Shown: positions 8,520 to 25,583 of the stretch, piece after piece
Position numbering within the stretch: position 1 is the first letter of the stretch
How the letters are laid out: each line of letters opens with the position of its first letter
From: Mesodorylaimus sp. YZB2_4
Lineage: Eukaryota > Nematoda > Enoplea > Dorylaimida > Dorylaimidae
Direction of reading: 5' to 3'
Length of the DNA stretch: 64,000 nucleotides
Assembly: GCA_030248295.1 (NCBI GenBank)
Contig: JASANH010001537.1
Coordinates: 310,001-374,000 of the forward strand
Made by a program: the position numbers and the translations under genes
The notes under the pieces: model-generated
Databases searched by the model: none
Seen by the model: the letters and a program-made list of their open reading frames with translations, nothing else
What the model was told of the DNA's origin: nothing

Positions 8520-11500
8520 TCAGCGAGACAAACACGCTTGTCGGACTGTGCTCTCCTGAAACATACGCTTGTTGACGTGACGGGCCGACAGACCTTCTCG
8601 CCGCACCCCAACCTACCCAACTGTCCAGCAAAGACGTGATAGAGCAATTCGAGCCCAACTTCGTCAGCCGCACGATCAGCATTTCACGCAACGAGTGCAA
8701 AAAAGGAGATCCGCCTAAAAAGGATATTCCAGTAAGGAAAACAGAAGATCCATGGTCAGAGAGAGGAGACTCACAGTAGTCGCCAAGCTCGTAGTCGTAC
8801 TTGGGGCTGGAGACTGGGTAGTCGTTGGGGATTTGTAGTTTCAGGGCGGGCACGTGGGGCAAACGACGATCCTCCAAATCGCACACAACGTGAATGACTC
8901 GCGATGAATCAGACTTGCTCAAACCGCCCATCTCGTTGGCCACACCTCGATCGAACACGATCCGGAATCGCGGCTCCAACGACGCCACCTCTCTCTGAAT
9001 GCTGGCTGGCACTTTAGGTGCGTCCGACTTGCTAGTAGAGTCGGGCGATGCGTCCACACCGAGCTGCGACATTTTCACGGCGAACGCCGCCTCGATCGTT
9101 CTCGGCCTCGGATCGTGCGGGTTCTTTGGAGCACTGCAAACAAAGGAATCAGAAAGCATCCCGACCAGTACCTTAGCACACAGATTACCACAGTCGCTTC
9201 GCGGTGGTGATATCGACCGGCGGCAAGTCGAACACCCTCTTCAGAGTCTGATTGGCATTGGGCGCCTTGGCCAACGATGCCACCACGTCGAACAATGGCT
9301 GGCAGATGGCCGACTCGCGCGCCTGCAACAAGCATACTGCGGGAAGGGAATAAAAAAGACACGGTCCTTCTCACCTTGGGAACCTCCTTCGGCACCATCT
9401 TCTTTAACGTGTCCTCGCACTTGAGAAGTAAGTCCAACGTGGCTTTGCTGAAACTCGGCTATGTTCAATCTAAAGTCATCCCTGGACCAGAAATGTGCAA
9501 GTTACCTTCTCCCCTCGATGATATCGATGATTTTCAATAGTTTTTGCGACTGGAGGCTGCCTAGAATGGACTACATGCCACGGCAACTCGAACCGCCCAT
9601 CCCTACTTACTTCTATCGCCCTCCTTCTGATGCTGCTCCAACATTCGCTTTAACGGCTCCAAGTACATTTGCAGTTCCTGGATTTTCTCCCTGTAGCCTG
9701 GTTCCTCGGCCACGGCCACGTCAGATGAGGCTTGTGCAGCAGGACTGGGCTCTGAAACCACTCAGGCACGCTCATCATGGCCTCATCGAGCAGCGAGGGA
9801 CGGCTTACCTGCGGGTGCGTTGTATCTCGGTTGACCGGCACTGCCCACGGGTCCCGAGTAGGGCGACTGGTCGGAGAATGAAATGGGTCCTGGCGGGGCG
9901 GGAGAGGGGCCCGTATTCGGTGATTGCATGGGAGCATAGGCTCCCACGCTCGCTGGCGCGGCGGGTGCCGACGGGGGTCCCATAACGGGCGTCGGGGGAA
10001 TGGATGGAGTGGCTGTCAACTGCTGCGCTACGGGCGCTGCGTGTCTCGGGTACTGCTGCTGCAGGGCCGGCGGCATTCGGGGTGGTGGTTCGAAACGAGG
10101 CGTCTGCACTACGTTTATGCTCGGCGGCGGAGCTTGCGATGACATCATCGGTCTCTGCGAAATCAGTGCCGAAGAGATGACTCGAATTTCTCCACCCACT
10201 CAGCGGACGTACCTGCATGGACGTCTGATACATGTTAGCACCAGACCCAAGTTCGCCCCTGGCCATCACGTTGGTCTGGTGATGTCGCTGGGGCGGCATT
10301 CCTCCAGGACCAAAATGCGTCACCACCACCGTGTCGCTTATCGTCTGCTGAACCGTGCTGGAAGCTGGAGGCCCGCCCGACACTGTCATTACCGAATTCA
10401 CTCCTCCGCCAGCCCACTGAAAGAAGGAAGATGAGCATATCAGCTGCGCCCCCATTCATCGCTTACATGAGGTGGTTGCTGCATTGGATGCTGTTGGGTC
10501 AAAGTGGTCCTGACGATTCGTGTAGGCTGTCCCATGCGCATGAAATCGCCACCAGGACGATCAGGTAGCGAATATCGCTGGCCTAAAAGACAGGTGCATT
10601 TGCGCGAGCAGGCTGGAATGGATTACAGCGCTAGCAGAGGCCAAAGAAGACGCAGCTCTTACCTTCGGTGATCATCATGCTTTGGCCCGGAGCCGCCTGT
10701 CCCATTCGCATTCCCGGGGCGGCCTGTCTGGTCAACATCCTGTGCGCTGGTCCTTGCTGCATCATGTGCAGTGCTTGTTGCTGCCCCATAACCATGCCGC
10801 CGCCCGGTTGCCCCTGCATGTTCATTTGCTGAGGGCCCATGCCGCCGCCCATTTGCTGCTGTTGTTGGCCATAAGGCTAAACAGGCGCTAGTCGGTCACG
10901 GAGTCAGGCAGGGACACAAGCAGTGCTCACGTTTGGCGGGGGCAGGAGACGTCCTTGCCCGTCCATGGCTCCCGATCCCATTTGGTAATGCTGCTGGGGT
11001 GGCAACGGGCCGGTCGAGATGGTGGCGTTGGGGGGTGCCTGCTGCTGCTGAGTGCCCTGCTGCATAGGGTCCATCATATGCTGCTGAGGTCCGGCCATCA
11101 TCTGCGCGCCGGGACCCATTCGTTGAGCCTGTCCCATGCCACCGGCCATGTTCATGTCGTAGGACATGGACTGGGGCGGGTGCTGCGACTGCGTCTGCTG
11201 GCCGCCCACTCCCCCGGCTAGACAGCAAACATGACCGCCGTCATCACCGGGCCACAGAAAAAGCCTTCTAACACTCACCCATCTGCAAAATCTTGTTAAG
11301 CTTCTTCAGATAGTCCTCCTGAAAGCATTCTGTAAGCCTTGGCTAGTTTCATTGCGTTCACCTTACCTTTGACTGCGAGTTGGTGTAAAGCATGGTTTCC
11401 AACGCGCGAGGGTCATTGGGCATACGCGGATTCGGCTTGTCCTTCAACGCCCCTTCCCTGAAACACTACGAAAATAGCCGAGGCGGAAAGAAATGAAGCC

Positions 11501-11566
11501 AGCTTACAGCGCCTTGATAACTTTCTCGCGCATCTGAGGCGATCGGTAATCATCGCTGCCGTCCAT
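8520..11566 (-). CDS. MED15: Mediator complex subunit 15 (MED15/ARC105)
   Basis: Fifteen exons: 11566-11508, 11457-11367, 11318-11279, 11217-10931, 10876-10663, 10582-10467, 10416-10213, 10154-9809, 9751-9611, 9560-9506, 9447-9375, 9322-9189, 9133-8775, 8714-8617, 8555-8520. They join to exactly 751 codons (750 aa; human MED15 is about 790). It is a Mediator tail subunit that binds transcription activators. Residues ~1-65 form the KIX domain (MREKVIKALREGALKDKPNP, then EDYLKKLNKIL). The middle ~350 residues are Gln/Met/Pro/Gly-rich low complexity. The C-terminal ~300 residues are the Med15 core (LEPLKRMLEQHQ, ICQPLFDVV, EVASLEPRF, VICD-like HVVCDLEDRRLPHVPALKL, SPFLHSLREML) ending ESTVRQACLSR. 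The last intron (8616-8556) is supported because splicing restores the conserved QACLS end; reading through it gives an unrelated tail. Confidence 0.92.
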
Positions 11567-12293
11567 CGCAGTCGTTGCAAGATTGGTCGTTAATATCAGA
11601 TTGCTACGTTTTGACCCTGCACCGTACGTGAGGCGCAGCCTCTGACACCTAAGATACAGCCAGTCGAAGCGCGCCGTCGAAGCATCAAGAAACTATGAAT
11701 CTGCCAAACCTGGGCTACTTACCAAAAAAAGGCTCCTGTAACGAGTTTCACTCTTGGATAAATAGATCAAACTCAAGATCAGATCTTTATTAATTACACT
11801 TTTGCGCAAATAGCACGCCTCGGTGATCATCCATTCGAGAAGGAATCGAAGGCGGCTACAGTAACCCTTTTTCTCGGTAAAGTTTAGTTTCAGCTTCAGA
11901 ATAAGGCATTTACTGAGTCATATTTTAGAACGCTCTGTTTCTGTCTGAGCACTAATAAAATGAACTTGTCGTTGTTCACTAAATAGTCCCGCTGAGACAA
12001 TAAAATCCTCGACTGAAAATGCTGCGTACTCACTGTACGTTTTTTGCCCGTACATATATCTACTGTGTGTTCAATATCTTCTGAGACGTCAAGACAGCAA
12101 GATGAAACTGGATGTGCTGCCTGCGGGGCAGCCGTGTCCAAAACAAAATAAAATCACATTCTTGCAGGGGTGAATAAAATATTGTTTCAAGAAGGCTTGT
12201 ATATGCTACGAAGGCGCCTGCACAGGCCACTGTCATACGGCATGTGCGAGCACAGTTTATTGTATGTACATGCAGTATATGGGCACAGAGTTG
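11567..12293. other. intergenic region upstream of MED15
   Basis: No supported gene. It probably holds the MED15 promoter and the 3' UTR of the class C GPCR, both on the minus strand. Open frames here lack ATG starts. Confidence 0.4.
12256..12261 (-). terminator. AATAAA poly(A) signal of the class C GPCR
   Basis: AATAAA on the minus strand, about 33 bp after the GPCR stop codon. It implies a very short 3' UTR. Confidence 0.45.
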
Positions 12294-15200
12294 TCACGGA
12301 CTGGTCGATGCTTCGTTGGTCTTGGAGGGCCCTGTGTCTGCAGCCTGCATCCGCAACCGTTTTCTGATGGGGCTGGCGCCCGAGGTGGTGGCTGTGTCTG
12401 CACTGTCAGTTGTGCGTCGGCTGCTGGTGCTGCTAACCCGTTTCTTGGACTGCTGCTTCCACAGGTGGATCATGTTCATTCGAGACACGTAGAGGGGTGT
12501 GTTCTTGTGTGGCTCGACATAGATCAGGTAGAGTTTGGGGCCGAAGAGGAGCACGAGGATGCAGAAGGCGGCCGCGTCGACAGCCAGGCCGAGGATGAGG
12601 GCCCGGTTGGCCATGGAGACGCGATAGTAGGACGGAATGCTGGACACCCACACAAGCATCAGCACGGCCACCGTGGTGGCCACTGTGCGCGCCTCGTTGT
12701 AGTTCTCGGGCAGGTTGCGGGCCCTAAAATGGACAGTAATTAGCCCAGGGCGGGCGAGCCCCCCCCCCCCACACGCACCTGAACGAGACGAAGGTGGTGG
12801 CCAGGCTGAGCAAAGCGATGTATGCCATGTTGACCAGCTGGGCGTTGACCCAGTGCGACCCGCAATTACTCGACCCGTTGTTGACCGGCCTGGGCTCGTT
12901 GGCGATCAGGTAGGGCACGGTGGGCACCAGCACGGCCGCCCCCAGTCCCAGCGAGAGCCAGATTTCCCGTCTCTGAAGGCCGCGCTGACTGAGCAGGTGC
13001 AACGTGTGCGATAGCTTGGCCGTGAAGATCTGCAGCACGTGGTAGGTCTTGGTGAAGAATATGGCCGTTATGGTGCTGAACGTCCAGCCGAACAGCAATG
13101 TCTCGGCCAGGCACAGGCCGACAGTGGGTCTGAGCACGTACAGCGGAGGCAACGTGAACGCGTTGGCCAGCAGGTACAGCAGGATGAAGGTCAGAGGCGC
13201 GTTCGAGCACACCACGACTGGCGTGCGGCGATAGGCGAACAGCACGCAGGCCACCGCCATGTCCACGACCAGACCCACGGCTGAAACTAGCTTAGATGTA
13301 GGATAGCTTGGCGCGAGCACTTCTGCCCCTCACCAGCAGCCACCAGGGCCGCCACCTCGCCAGCCGACCTCCAGTCGGCGTAGTCGCTTCGGTAGACACA
13401 GGCTGTGTGGTCGGCGCTGTTTATCATTGAGCGAGGGCAGTGCTTGCAGCAGGTGGCATCACTCGTGTTGCTGTAAGTATCTGCGCGAGGGACCGTGATC
13501 AGCTGGAGGCGAGAGTGACCCGCAGTCCACTTACTGGCGGGACATACGCTGCACGACCAGCAGCACCTGGGTCCTCCATAGATCCTGTACGTGCCCGGCG
13601 GACAGTCCTTCTGGCAGGTGGACTCTGGAGGTGGGCCGAATCCGGACGGCCACATCAGCTCGGCCTCGTCCAGACACAGTCGGCTGCCGCTGTTGTTGGC
13701 GCGGGCGGAGGGCAGTCTGTCCTTGTCCGTGCACTGGCAGTTGTCGCAATTCTCGTTGACCCATTTGCCCACCTCGTCGAATCGAAGCACCTCGCCAGTG
13801 CTCTCCCAGACTGGTTGAAGGTTGGTGACCCTGTATCCCCCGCCCGTCATGTCCCCGTTCCGATCGAATCGGAAATGCAACGACGGGTCGACCGAGTTGG
13901 GGAAGATGCCCGAGCGAAGGGCCCAGAGCACGTCGACCGGGTACAACGAGCTCAGCGGTCGCCCTTGTTCCTCGAGCAGTCGATGAAGTGAGATGGCCAC
14001 GGCCTTGATGGCGTCCATGACCGGGGTGACCGCAGAGTACCAGGCGGGGTCCACGTGAACTCCGACCTCACTCAATGACTTGTCATCCTCGTCACAGCTC
14101 GAGTTGATCACTCGTTGGTCCAACAGGTACCGAAACAGCCAGGGATTTCTGGCCCTCACCTCTCCTATCTTCAATTCGTTCATGTACTTCATGAAATGAT
14201 TGGCTCGGGGGGCGTTGATGACCAGTCCCAGCGAACCCTGCACCGCCCGCCTTAATTGGATGGGCAGCAGTCGATATCCCCAGCTCTCCGAGGCGATCCA
14301 CGTCTTGTTGACCACTCCCTCCTCCTGCACCACCTGAAACCAGGTTGGTTCGAGTCAGCCGTTGACCTCACTCCGTCCACTCACGTCGAGGAACCTCTGC
14401 ACCTTGGCGCCCGAGCATATGAGCACCACCACGTCGGCCCGTTGAGTCATGTTGTCGTTAAAGAGTTGATTGAGCGTGTTCAGAATGGAAGCCTTGCTCA
14501 TCCTGTAGTCGATCAGCAGCTCCTTGGCCAGACATATGTTCCTGTTGAGCAACTCCTCCTTCAGTGCCACCACCCCTGAAACACACTCCCTGCACCCCAC
14601 ACCATGGTTCTCGCGCGCATTCACTCACCCATCTGCCCGTACGTGTCGTCCGTGCCGACAGCCGAAACCCACGTCCAATTAAAGTGGTGGATCAAGTCCG
14701 CCATGGCCGACACTTGCAGCACGTCCGACGGCACAGTTCTAAACCAGCCTGTCAATGGCGCTCGCGCAAACACTGCCTCGGCTTACCTAAGGAACGACGG
14801 GTACTTCTTCTTCTGACTCAACTCGCAGCTGGTAGCTCCGTAGCTGATCACTGGCAGCAGGTTCACGCTGGTCAAGCCTGAAGCACACGCAGCGCGTACG
14901 GCACTTGCCCGGCCTCACGTTACCCGCACCAACTTACTTCCAATGGCCGTGGACGAGTCCGAGATCGAGGGCCCAATTATAGCTACCTTCGGACTCTTCA
15001 GTTTGACCGGCCCCTTGGACTTTCCTGAAAACGCATCTGTCAGACAGTGATGCGGGTGTGACCCTGGCAAAGTACCCGTGGCCGCCTGCATCCTCAGTCT
15101 CCTGTACTCCACCATCCACTGACGCCTCTGCTGCGGGGTCTCGCCCATCATGAACACAGCGGCGGCCTTGACGGCCAGGTCGACACTGAAGCAGTCGTCG

Positions 15201-15493
15201 ACCATTTCGTATCCGAGGGTGTAGTTGGGCAGGATATCCGGGTTTAGATTTATCTTGTCCACCTGGTAGATCATGGCCTGCGCGGCCAGCAGCGAGGGCA
15301 GGTCGTAGCCGCTGCAGTGCAGGCTCGACCGGTTAGCCAGGTCGGTGTGCACCGAGAACAGGCCACCCAACTCAACATCGCCTCCCTTCCTGATCCTGTT
15401 CTCGACCAGCAGCCGATCCAGACGGTCGTTCCTCCCGGCCACGTTCGCTCCCGCACCCAACACAATCACGAGGAAGACGGCGCACGCCAGCAT
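12294..15493 (-). CDS. class C GPCR, metabotropic glutamate / calcium-sensing receptor-like
   Basis: Eight exons: 15493-14938, 14877-14787, 14738-14629, 14575-14385, 14333-13535, 13480-13334, 13280-12779, 12723-12294. Total 942 codons. A 51-nt in-frame stretch in exon 1 (TLPGSH... segment) might be a short intron, giving 924 aa. The protein has a signal peptide, a Venus-flytrap domain (GDVELGGLFSVH, AIIGPS, SYGATSCELS, FNWTWVSAVGTDDTYGQMG, KTWIASESW), a nine-Cys linker (CPPGTYRIYGGPRCCWSC), seven transmembrane helices and a Ser/Thr-rich tail. The amino-acid binding-site Thr, Asp and Tyr of mGluRs appear kept, but the lobe-2 Asp is Glu, as in CaSR. It signals through G proteins at the plasma membrane. 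The start uses the ATG directly before the signal peptide; an upstream GTG was ignored. Confidence 0.92.
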
Positions 15494-15674
15494 CCTACTT
15501 GTCGTCTGCCAGTGCCCCCGTCGCACCGCCCCTTATCACCCGTCCCGTTTACAGGCGCTTATCTCCGCCAATAAAACAGACACCCGACTCGGCCGAGTCA
15601 TCTCCATTGTTACCACCATAAACACTTGCACGAACACGTATGCAATCTTATCACAGTGCCAACACCACTCGCTC

Positions 15675-18600
15675 CTATCGCTGGGCAGCCAGTTCTTCCT
15701 CGATGATGGCCCTGTATTCAGCCAGTCCTCCGTCCAGCCGTCGCACCCCGCCATCCTTCACCACCCACAACTCCTTGCATACCAGCTCGATCAAACGCTC
15801 GTCGTGCGACACCAGCACCACACCGCCCTGAAACCGACTCGCATCGATTGACTAGCCTTCAACATATTAGCGGCCAACAACTCACCTCGAATTTAGATAG
15901 CGCCTCCCCCAACGCTTCCACACTTTCCACGTCCAAGTGATTGGTCGGTTCGTCCATGATCAGGAAGTTAGGCCTAAAACGAGTCCACCTAATCCATGCA
16001 CTTAACACTCACTCAACACACTCGACCCACGTCTGCATCCCCAAAATGGCGAATGCCAATCTCGATTTCTGCCCTCCCGACAACGTAGCTATCGATTGTA
16101 ATGCCAAATCGCCAGTCACTCCAAAACGACCCAGTGCGGCCCTGTACGCTTCTTGAGGCTGACCTGAAATCGATCAGCCCGTAGCCTCTTCTCTTTGATC
16201 GATAAACGCCCTCTCACCTGGAAATTTCGTGGCCATAAAATGCAAGGGCGACATGTCCATGTCCAGCTGATCTACATGGTGCTGCGTGAAATAGCCCAAC
16301 CTCAGCAATCGATGAGCCTTGCGAAACCCGCTCGACGGTTCCAAATCGCCCAGTAACAGTTTCAACAAGGTGGTCTTTCCGGCGCCGTTCTCTCCCACCT
16401 GCAATGCCACTTACTCAACCTATGCCGCCGACCAATAAGCACCCTCACTCACGATACAAATCCTCGAGTCCATGTCCGCATTCAATTGCACCTTCTTGAA
16501 AATCTGCGTCGAGTCTGGCGTGTATCGAAACCCAATGTCGTCCAACTGCAAGACTGGCGGACTGATGCGTTCGCACGATGGAAAACTAAAATGCGTCGCT
16601 GCAAACACCGACACGATTATTTCAACGGCACTTACTTGAGCACCACATCCGGTTCCACTTCCACCGGCGTCACCTCGGGTCTAAAAACAGTCAACCCATC
16701 TCCCCAACTACTTCTCATTTAAAATACAAATTCCTTACAATTTTTCCAACATTTTGATCTTGCTCTGCACGAGGGCTGCTCGATTAGCATTGTAACGGAA
16801 GCGATCGATGAACACCTGCAAGCCAGACCCGAGTACTGCCCTGCCCGAACCCATCTTCCACTTCCATCTTACCTGAACGTGTTCACGGAACTGCTGCTGC
16901 GCTTCGTACTCTCTTTGCTGGTTCTTCAGTTTCTCAGTCTTTGTCTTCTCGAACACGTCATAATTGCCGCTATAATAGTCCAGCCGTTGCGAATGCATGT
17001 GCACAACGTCCGTGGCTATAGAGTTCAGGAAGTTACGGTCGTGCGATACGCACAAAATGGTGGTCGGCCAACTCTGAATAATAAACAAAAATTCCAATAA
17101 ACTCTGCGAAACAAACACGCCCGGACCGACTTACTGATAAATAATCCTCCAGCCAGTATATGGCTTTCATATCCAACATGTTGGTAGGTTCGTCCAGAAG
17201 CAATAAATCGGGCCTAAACTCGATTTAGAAGTCCAAAATGCTAATAACCAAATCTATATTCTTACTTGAAGAATAAAGCCCGAGCCAACGCTAATCGCAT
17301 CCTCCAACCACCGGAGAATTCTCTGGAAAAGGAGAAATATACCTTAAAATCTTAGGTTTCGCGCTAATTTAGCTTACTTTGTGGGCCTCTTCTGCCAATC
17401 GGCATTAAACCCGAGACCGTACAAAATGGCCGCCGCTTTAGCCGGCGCCTTGTCGGCCTCGATGGCTTCTAATTGTTCATAAATTTCAGTCAAACGATGC
17501 GCCAGCGCGTCGTTGGATCTGGAAAGAGCGCGGACATTAAAGCAGTCACGAAAAAGGCAAGAACAAGATTTACTCCGATTGCAATAGTTTCTGAATTTGT
17601 TTTTCTTCGTCCAGTAACTTCTGCCTAGCAGTATCGCATTCCAGGACGCTATCCAAGACCAGCGTATCGTCTCCGTTCACTTCTTGTTCGACGTGCAGCA
17701 CGGATATGCGCGGTGGTATTCGAAGTTGGCCGCTGAAAAGACAGCTCACACCCGACGTCACCAAGATCACTCTATTGAACATACCTGGACATCATTTTGA
17801 GCAAGGTAGTCTTGCCGATACCATTCCGACCAACCAAACCATATCGCCGACCGAATATAATATTCACGTCAGCGCCGACCAGAAGTTGCCTGAAACCAGA
17901 GCCCTTTTCCCAGGCACAAGAGAAAGCCATGCATAGAGACCTACTTGGAGCCGAAAGCGACGTCTACGTTTTCCAGTTGCACGTTGAAAGTGTTGTTCTG
18001 GCCTCTACTCTCCGATTTTGCGTCTTTCCGATTGGCAGCCTGGTTCGCAGTGGCCGATTGAGCGATTCTAAAAATAGAGCCATTTCAGGAAAAGTGATAT
18101 GTGAGATAAGAGGACTTACTGGCCGCTAGAAGGAACGGGTGTAAGATCTTTCTGGTTTCGTTTTTCTTGTTTTTGTCTGAGTTTCGCCTCGGCTTTTTCT
18201 AATTTCTTAGCGTCAATGCCCTGAAAAATGTGATCTATATCGTGAGCGCCCAATCAATCTCCACTGTTTTGGGTGAAGTGCCTCAACAACCAATACTTAC
18301 GGTATCTCGTTTCAACACCCAGCCCGACGAGGATGTATTATCGTCGTCGACGACAACCGTTTCGTGCAAATGAACAGGCTTTTGAAGGACCTTAGTTTCG
18401 TCGTGAAACACGCCATTTCTACAAATTTTAACATAAATGGCGGATAGAAGATGGGCTTCTCAGTGATTTGTATTTTTATTACCCGATATTCAACAGACCG
18501 CAAAGTCGATCACACAGATCGTTGACGGCCGTTTCGTCCACGTCGTCTCCGGTTGAACTCAATAAGATCGGACCGACTGCCTCGAAGAGATCTTCTTTCG

Positions 18601-18826
18601 ATTGAAAATCGCCAGTATTCTCGCGTAAAATAGCTGAAAGAGAATAAATTACTGTACACTTCGGTTATCATGCAATCCAAGTGTCATGCTCTATCGAACG
18701 ACGGTACTCTACTCATCACGAAGCATGCTATATTCATTAGGTCTAACCTGGCTTACCCACAACGTAATCCTTGATCTCATCGGAGAGATCCGGAATCGCC
18801 GACAAAAGGCATTCCTCAACGACCAT
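15675..18826 (-). CDS. ABCF3: ABCF3-type ABC ATPase (no membrane domain)
   Basis: Eighteen exons: 18826-18757, 18633-18483, 18418-18301, 18220-18120, 18067-17945, 17889-17785, 17732-17574, 17518-17378, 17322-17266, 17213-17135, 17073-16873, 16815-16739, 16680-16636, 16585-16453, 16398-16218, 16163-16031, 15973-15886, 15827-15675. They give 705 codons (704 aa; human ABCF3 709). It is a soluble cytosolic protein of the translation-associated ABCF family. NBD1 has Walker A GRNGIGKT, signature FSGGWRMRL and Walker [13 protein letters not shown]; then comes the ABCF linker ([18 protein letters not shown]). NBD2 has [17 protein letters not shown] and [12 protein letters not shown], then LVSHDERLI. 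The N-terminal ~170 residues match the ABCF3-specific extension ([21 protein letters not shown]). It ends 181 bp upstream of the GPCR start on the same strand. Confidence 0.95.
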
Positions 18827-19480
18827 TCTTCCCTGTTTTTTTCTTGAAAATTAGTCCGTCTACAAATAAGCTCAATTCCAAAACGTAGAAATTTTTCAGC
18901 GACTCAGCGATGACGTGGATTTCTTGTGCAATAAAAATAATCGAAGAAATTAGGTCGTGCACGGAATCCGAAGTGTAGCGGTTACAGTAAATTAGGCTGG
19001 TGACTGGTAAATAATACACTCAGATACCAGGTGTTTTATTATTGGTTTTTCAAAAATATGGAATCTAAGCTTATATAGTTTAAGCGATCGATAGTTTCTT
19101 TAGGTTTGTGCTTGTGTAAATTGTTGTTTTGATAATCCTCTTTTTTTGTCTTCAATCTGAATCTAAGTATTACACACTTTGGCTGCAGCCATGTGAGGGC
19201 GGCTGTCTGAACGTCCCACGCTCCCACGCACGCGCCAGCTGCCAGTGCTTGGGCCATTTCTTCGTGTTTCTTTGTGTCGAGCCGCTTCTTCGAGTCTCTG
19301 TTCTTCCATATTTGCGGATCGTAATCAGCTTAGGCGACTGTAAGTCATTTTTTGTGGGTCTAAGTTTTCCTTACGATAATCTGAAAGAGCCATAAATTAC
19401 CTTCCTTTTTTTTCGCAGGGTCAAAGCGTTTGTGACCGAATACAGTACGTAGGCCCAGTCCTGTTACTCAACCTGTCACC
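18827..19480. other. divergent promoter region, ABCF3 / kinesin-1
   Basis: 654 bp between two divergent ATGs with no supported coding sequence. On the plus strand a pyrimidine tract ending TTTTTTTCGCAG (around 19410-19420) lies upstream of the kinesin ATG. It could be the acceptor of a 5' UTR intron or of a spliced leader. Confidence 0.4.
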
Positions 19481-24730
<5,250 letters not shown>

Positions 24731-25583
24731 ACTAGCAGCGTACGAGGATGGATGAAACGTGGAGCGGTCTGGTTAGGGCATATTAGCCCGTTAGTCGTGT
24801 CGACCCGGCACGTAATGTGGGAATGGGTTGGTGTAAGGTCTCGCGAGTTTCGCTTTTCCTCTTAATCTATTGTATTGATATTTTTGCCAACTTGTTATTG
24901 TACATGCTTTTTAGCTTTTTGCAAATTAGGGTTTTCAGGGCAGTCATAATTATGTGGATGGTGAATTGATATTGTACATAGGTGGTTGTGCGCTACTCGA
25001 TTTGGACTGCGTTCTCCAAATATTGCTAACGGATGACCACTGAGTGCAAGTTACAAACATGCAAATTAGGGATTTTTCATGTTTGGAGCAATTTTTCATT
25101 AGCCTTTTGGCCTGGTTATCCCGTTACGTTTTTTTGTGTTCTGGTCGACAGGGCGTAGAGACGATTTTAGGTGGGACAGTGGGGCAGTATTAGAAAGTGG
25201 ATAGTCTGGTGCGGTGGGGAATCTGCTTTAAGTGGTGGTGCGGACAAGGAATTTCCTAGATATTTACTCAGATAAAGCTCAAAAAAGAAAATACTGTGAT
25301 CGGCTTACTGTAGGTACAAATCGACACTCGAGCAAGCTAGTGGCACTAGCAAAAAACGACTCTCGCTCGACCAGTGCTGGCTGCTTGAAGTGGGTACTCG
25401 AATGATCATGTTGGTCTTGACTGGAAAAGCGTCACTTTGGTTGTGCAAACTGGAAAATTGCGGAGCGAAGCACCTGTTTCGAGTGTTTACCAAGGAAGCT
25501 GGAGTGCGGCAGGTGGTTTGGTGTATTGGGTTACAAGACATGGGGCTGGTATAAATGGGGCGGGGTCCACATTCTGTCCAGCC
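24731..25583. other. kinesin 3' region and SLC12 copy A promoter
   Basis: 853 bp without supported coding sequence. The left part should be kinesin 3' UTR. The right end has a TATA box at 25550-25555. Confidence 0.45.
25550..25555 (+). promoter_or_regulatory. TATA box upstream of SLC12 copy A
   Basis: TATAAA in a G/C-rich context 34 bp before the first ATG (25584). A start site ~25-30 bp downstream would leave a leader of only a few bases before that ATG. Confidence 0.45.

Noticed and set aside
8470-8616. Read-through C-terminus of MED15
   Set aside because: Splicing 8616-8556 restores the conserved QACLS ending; the read-through tail is unrelated to MED15.
10213-11217. Gln/Met/Gly-rich stretch as an independent repeat locus
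   Set aside because: It is the coding low-complexity middle of MED15, split by regular introns and in frame.
11896-12141. 81-codon minus-strand open frame
   Set aside because: No ATG and no similarity; between the GPCR 3' end and the MED15 promoter.
25437-25583. Upstream extension of the SLC12 copy A frame
   Set aside because: The frame is open but starts with a non-ATG codon, runs through the TATA box and lacks SLC12 similarity.
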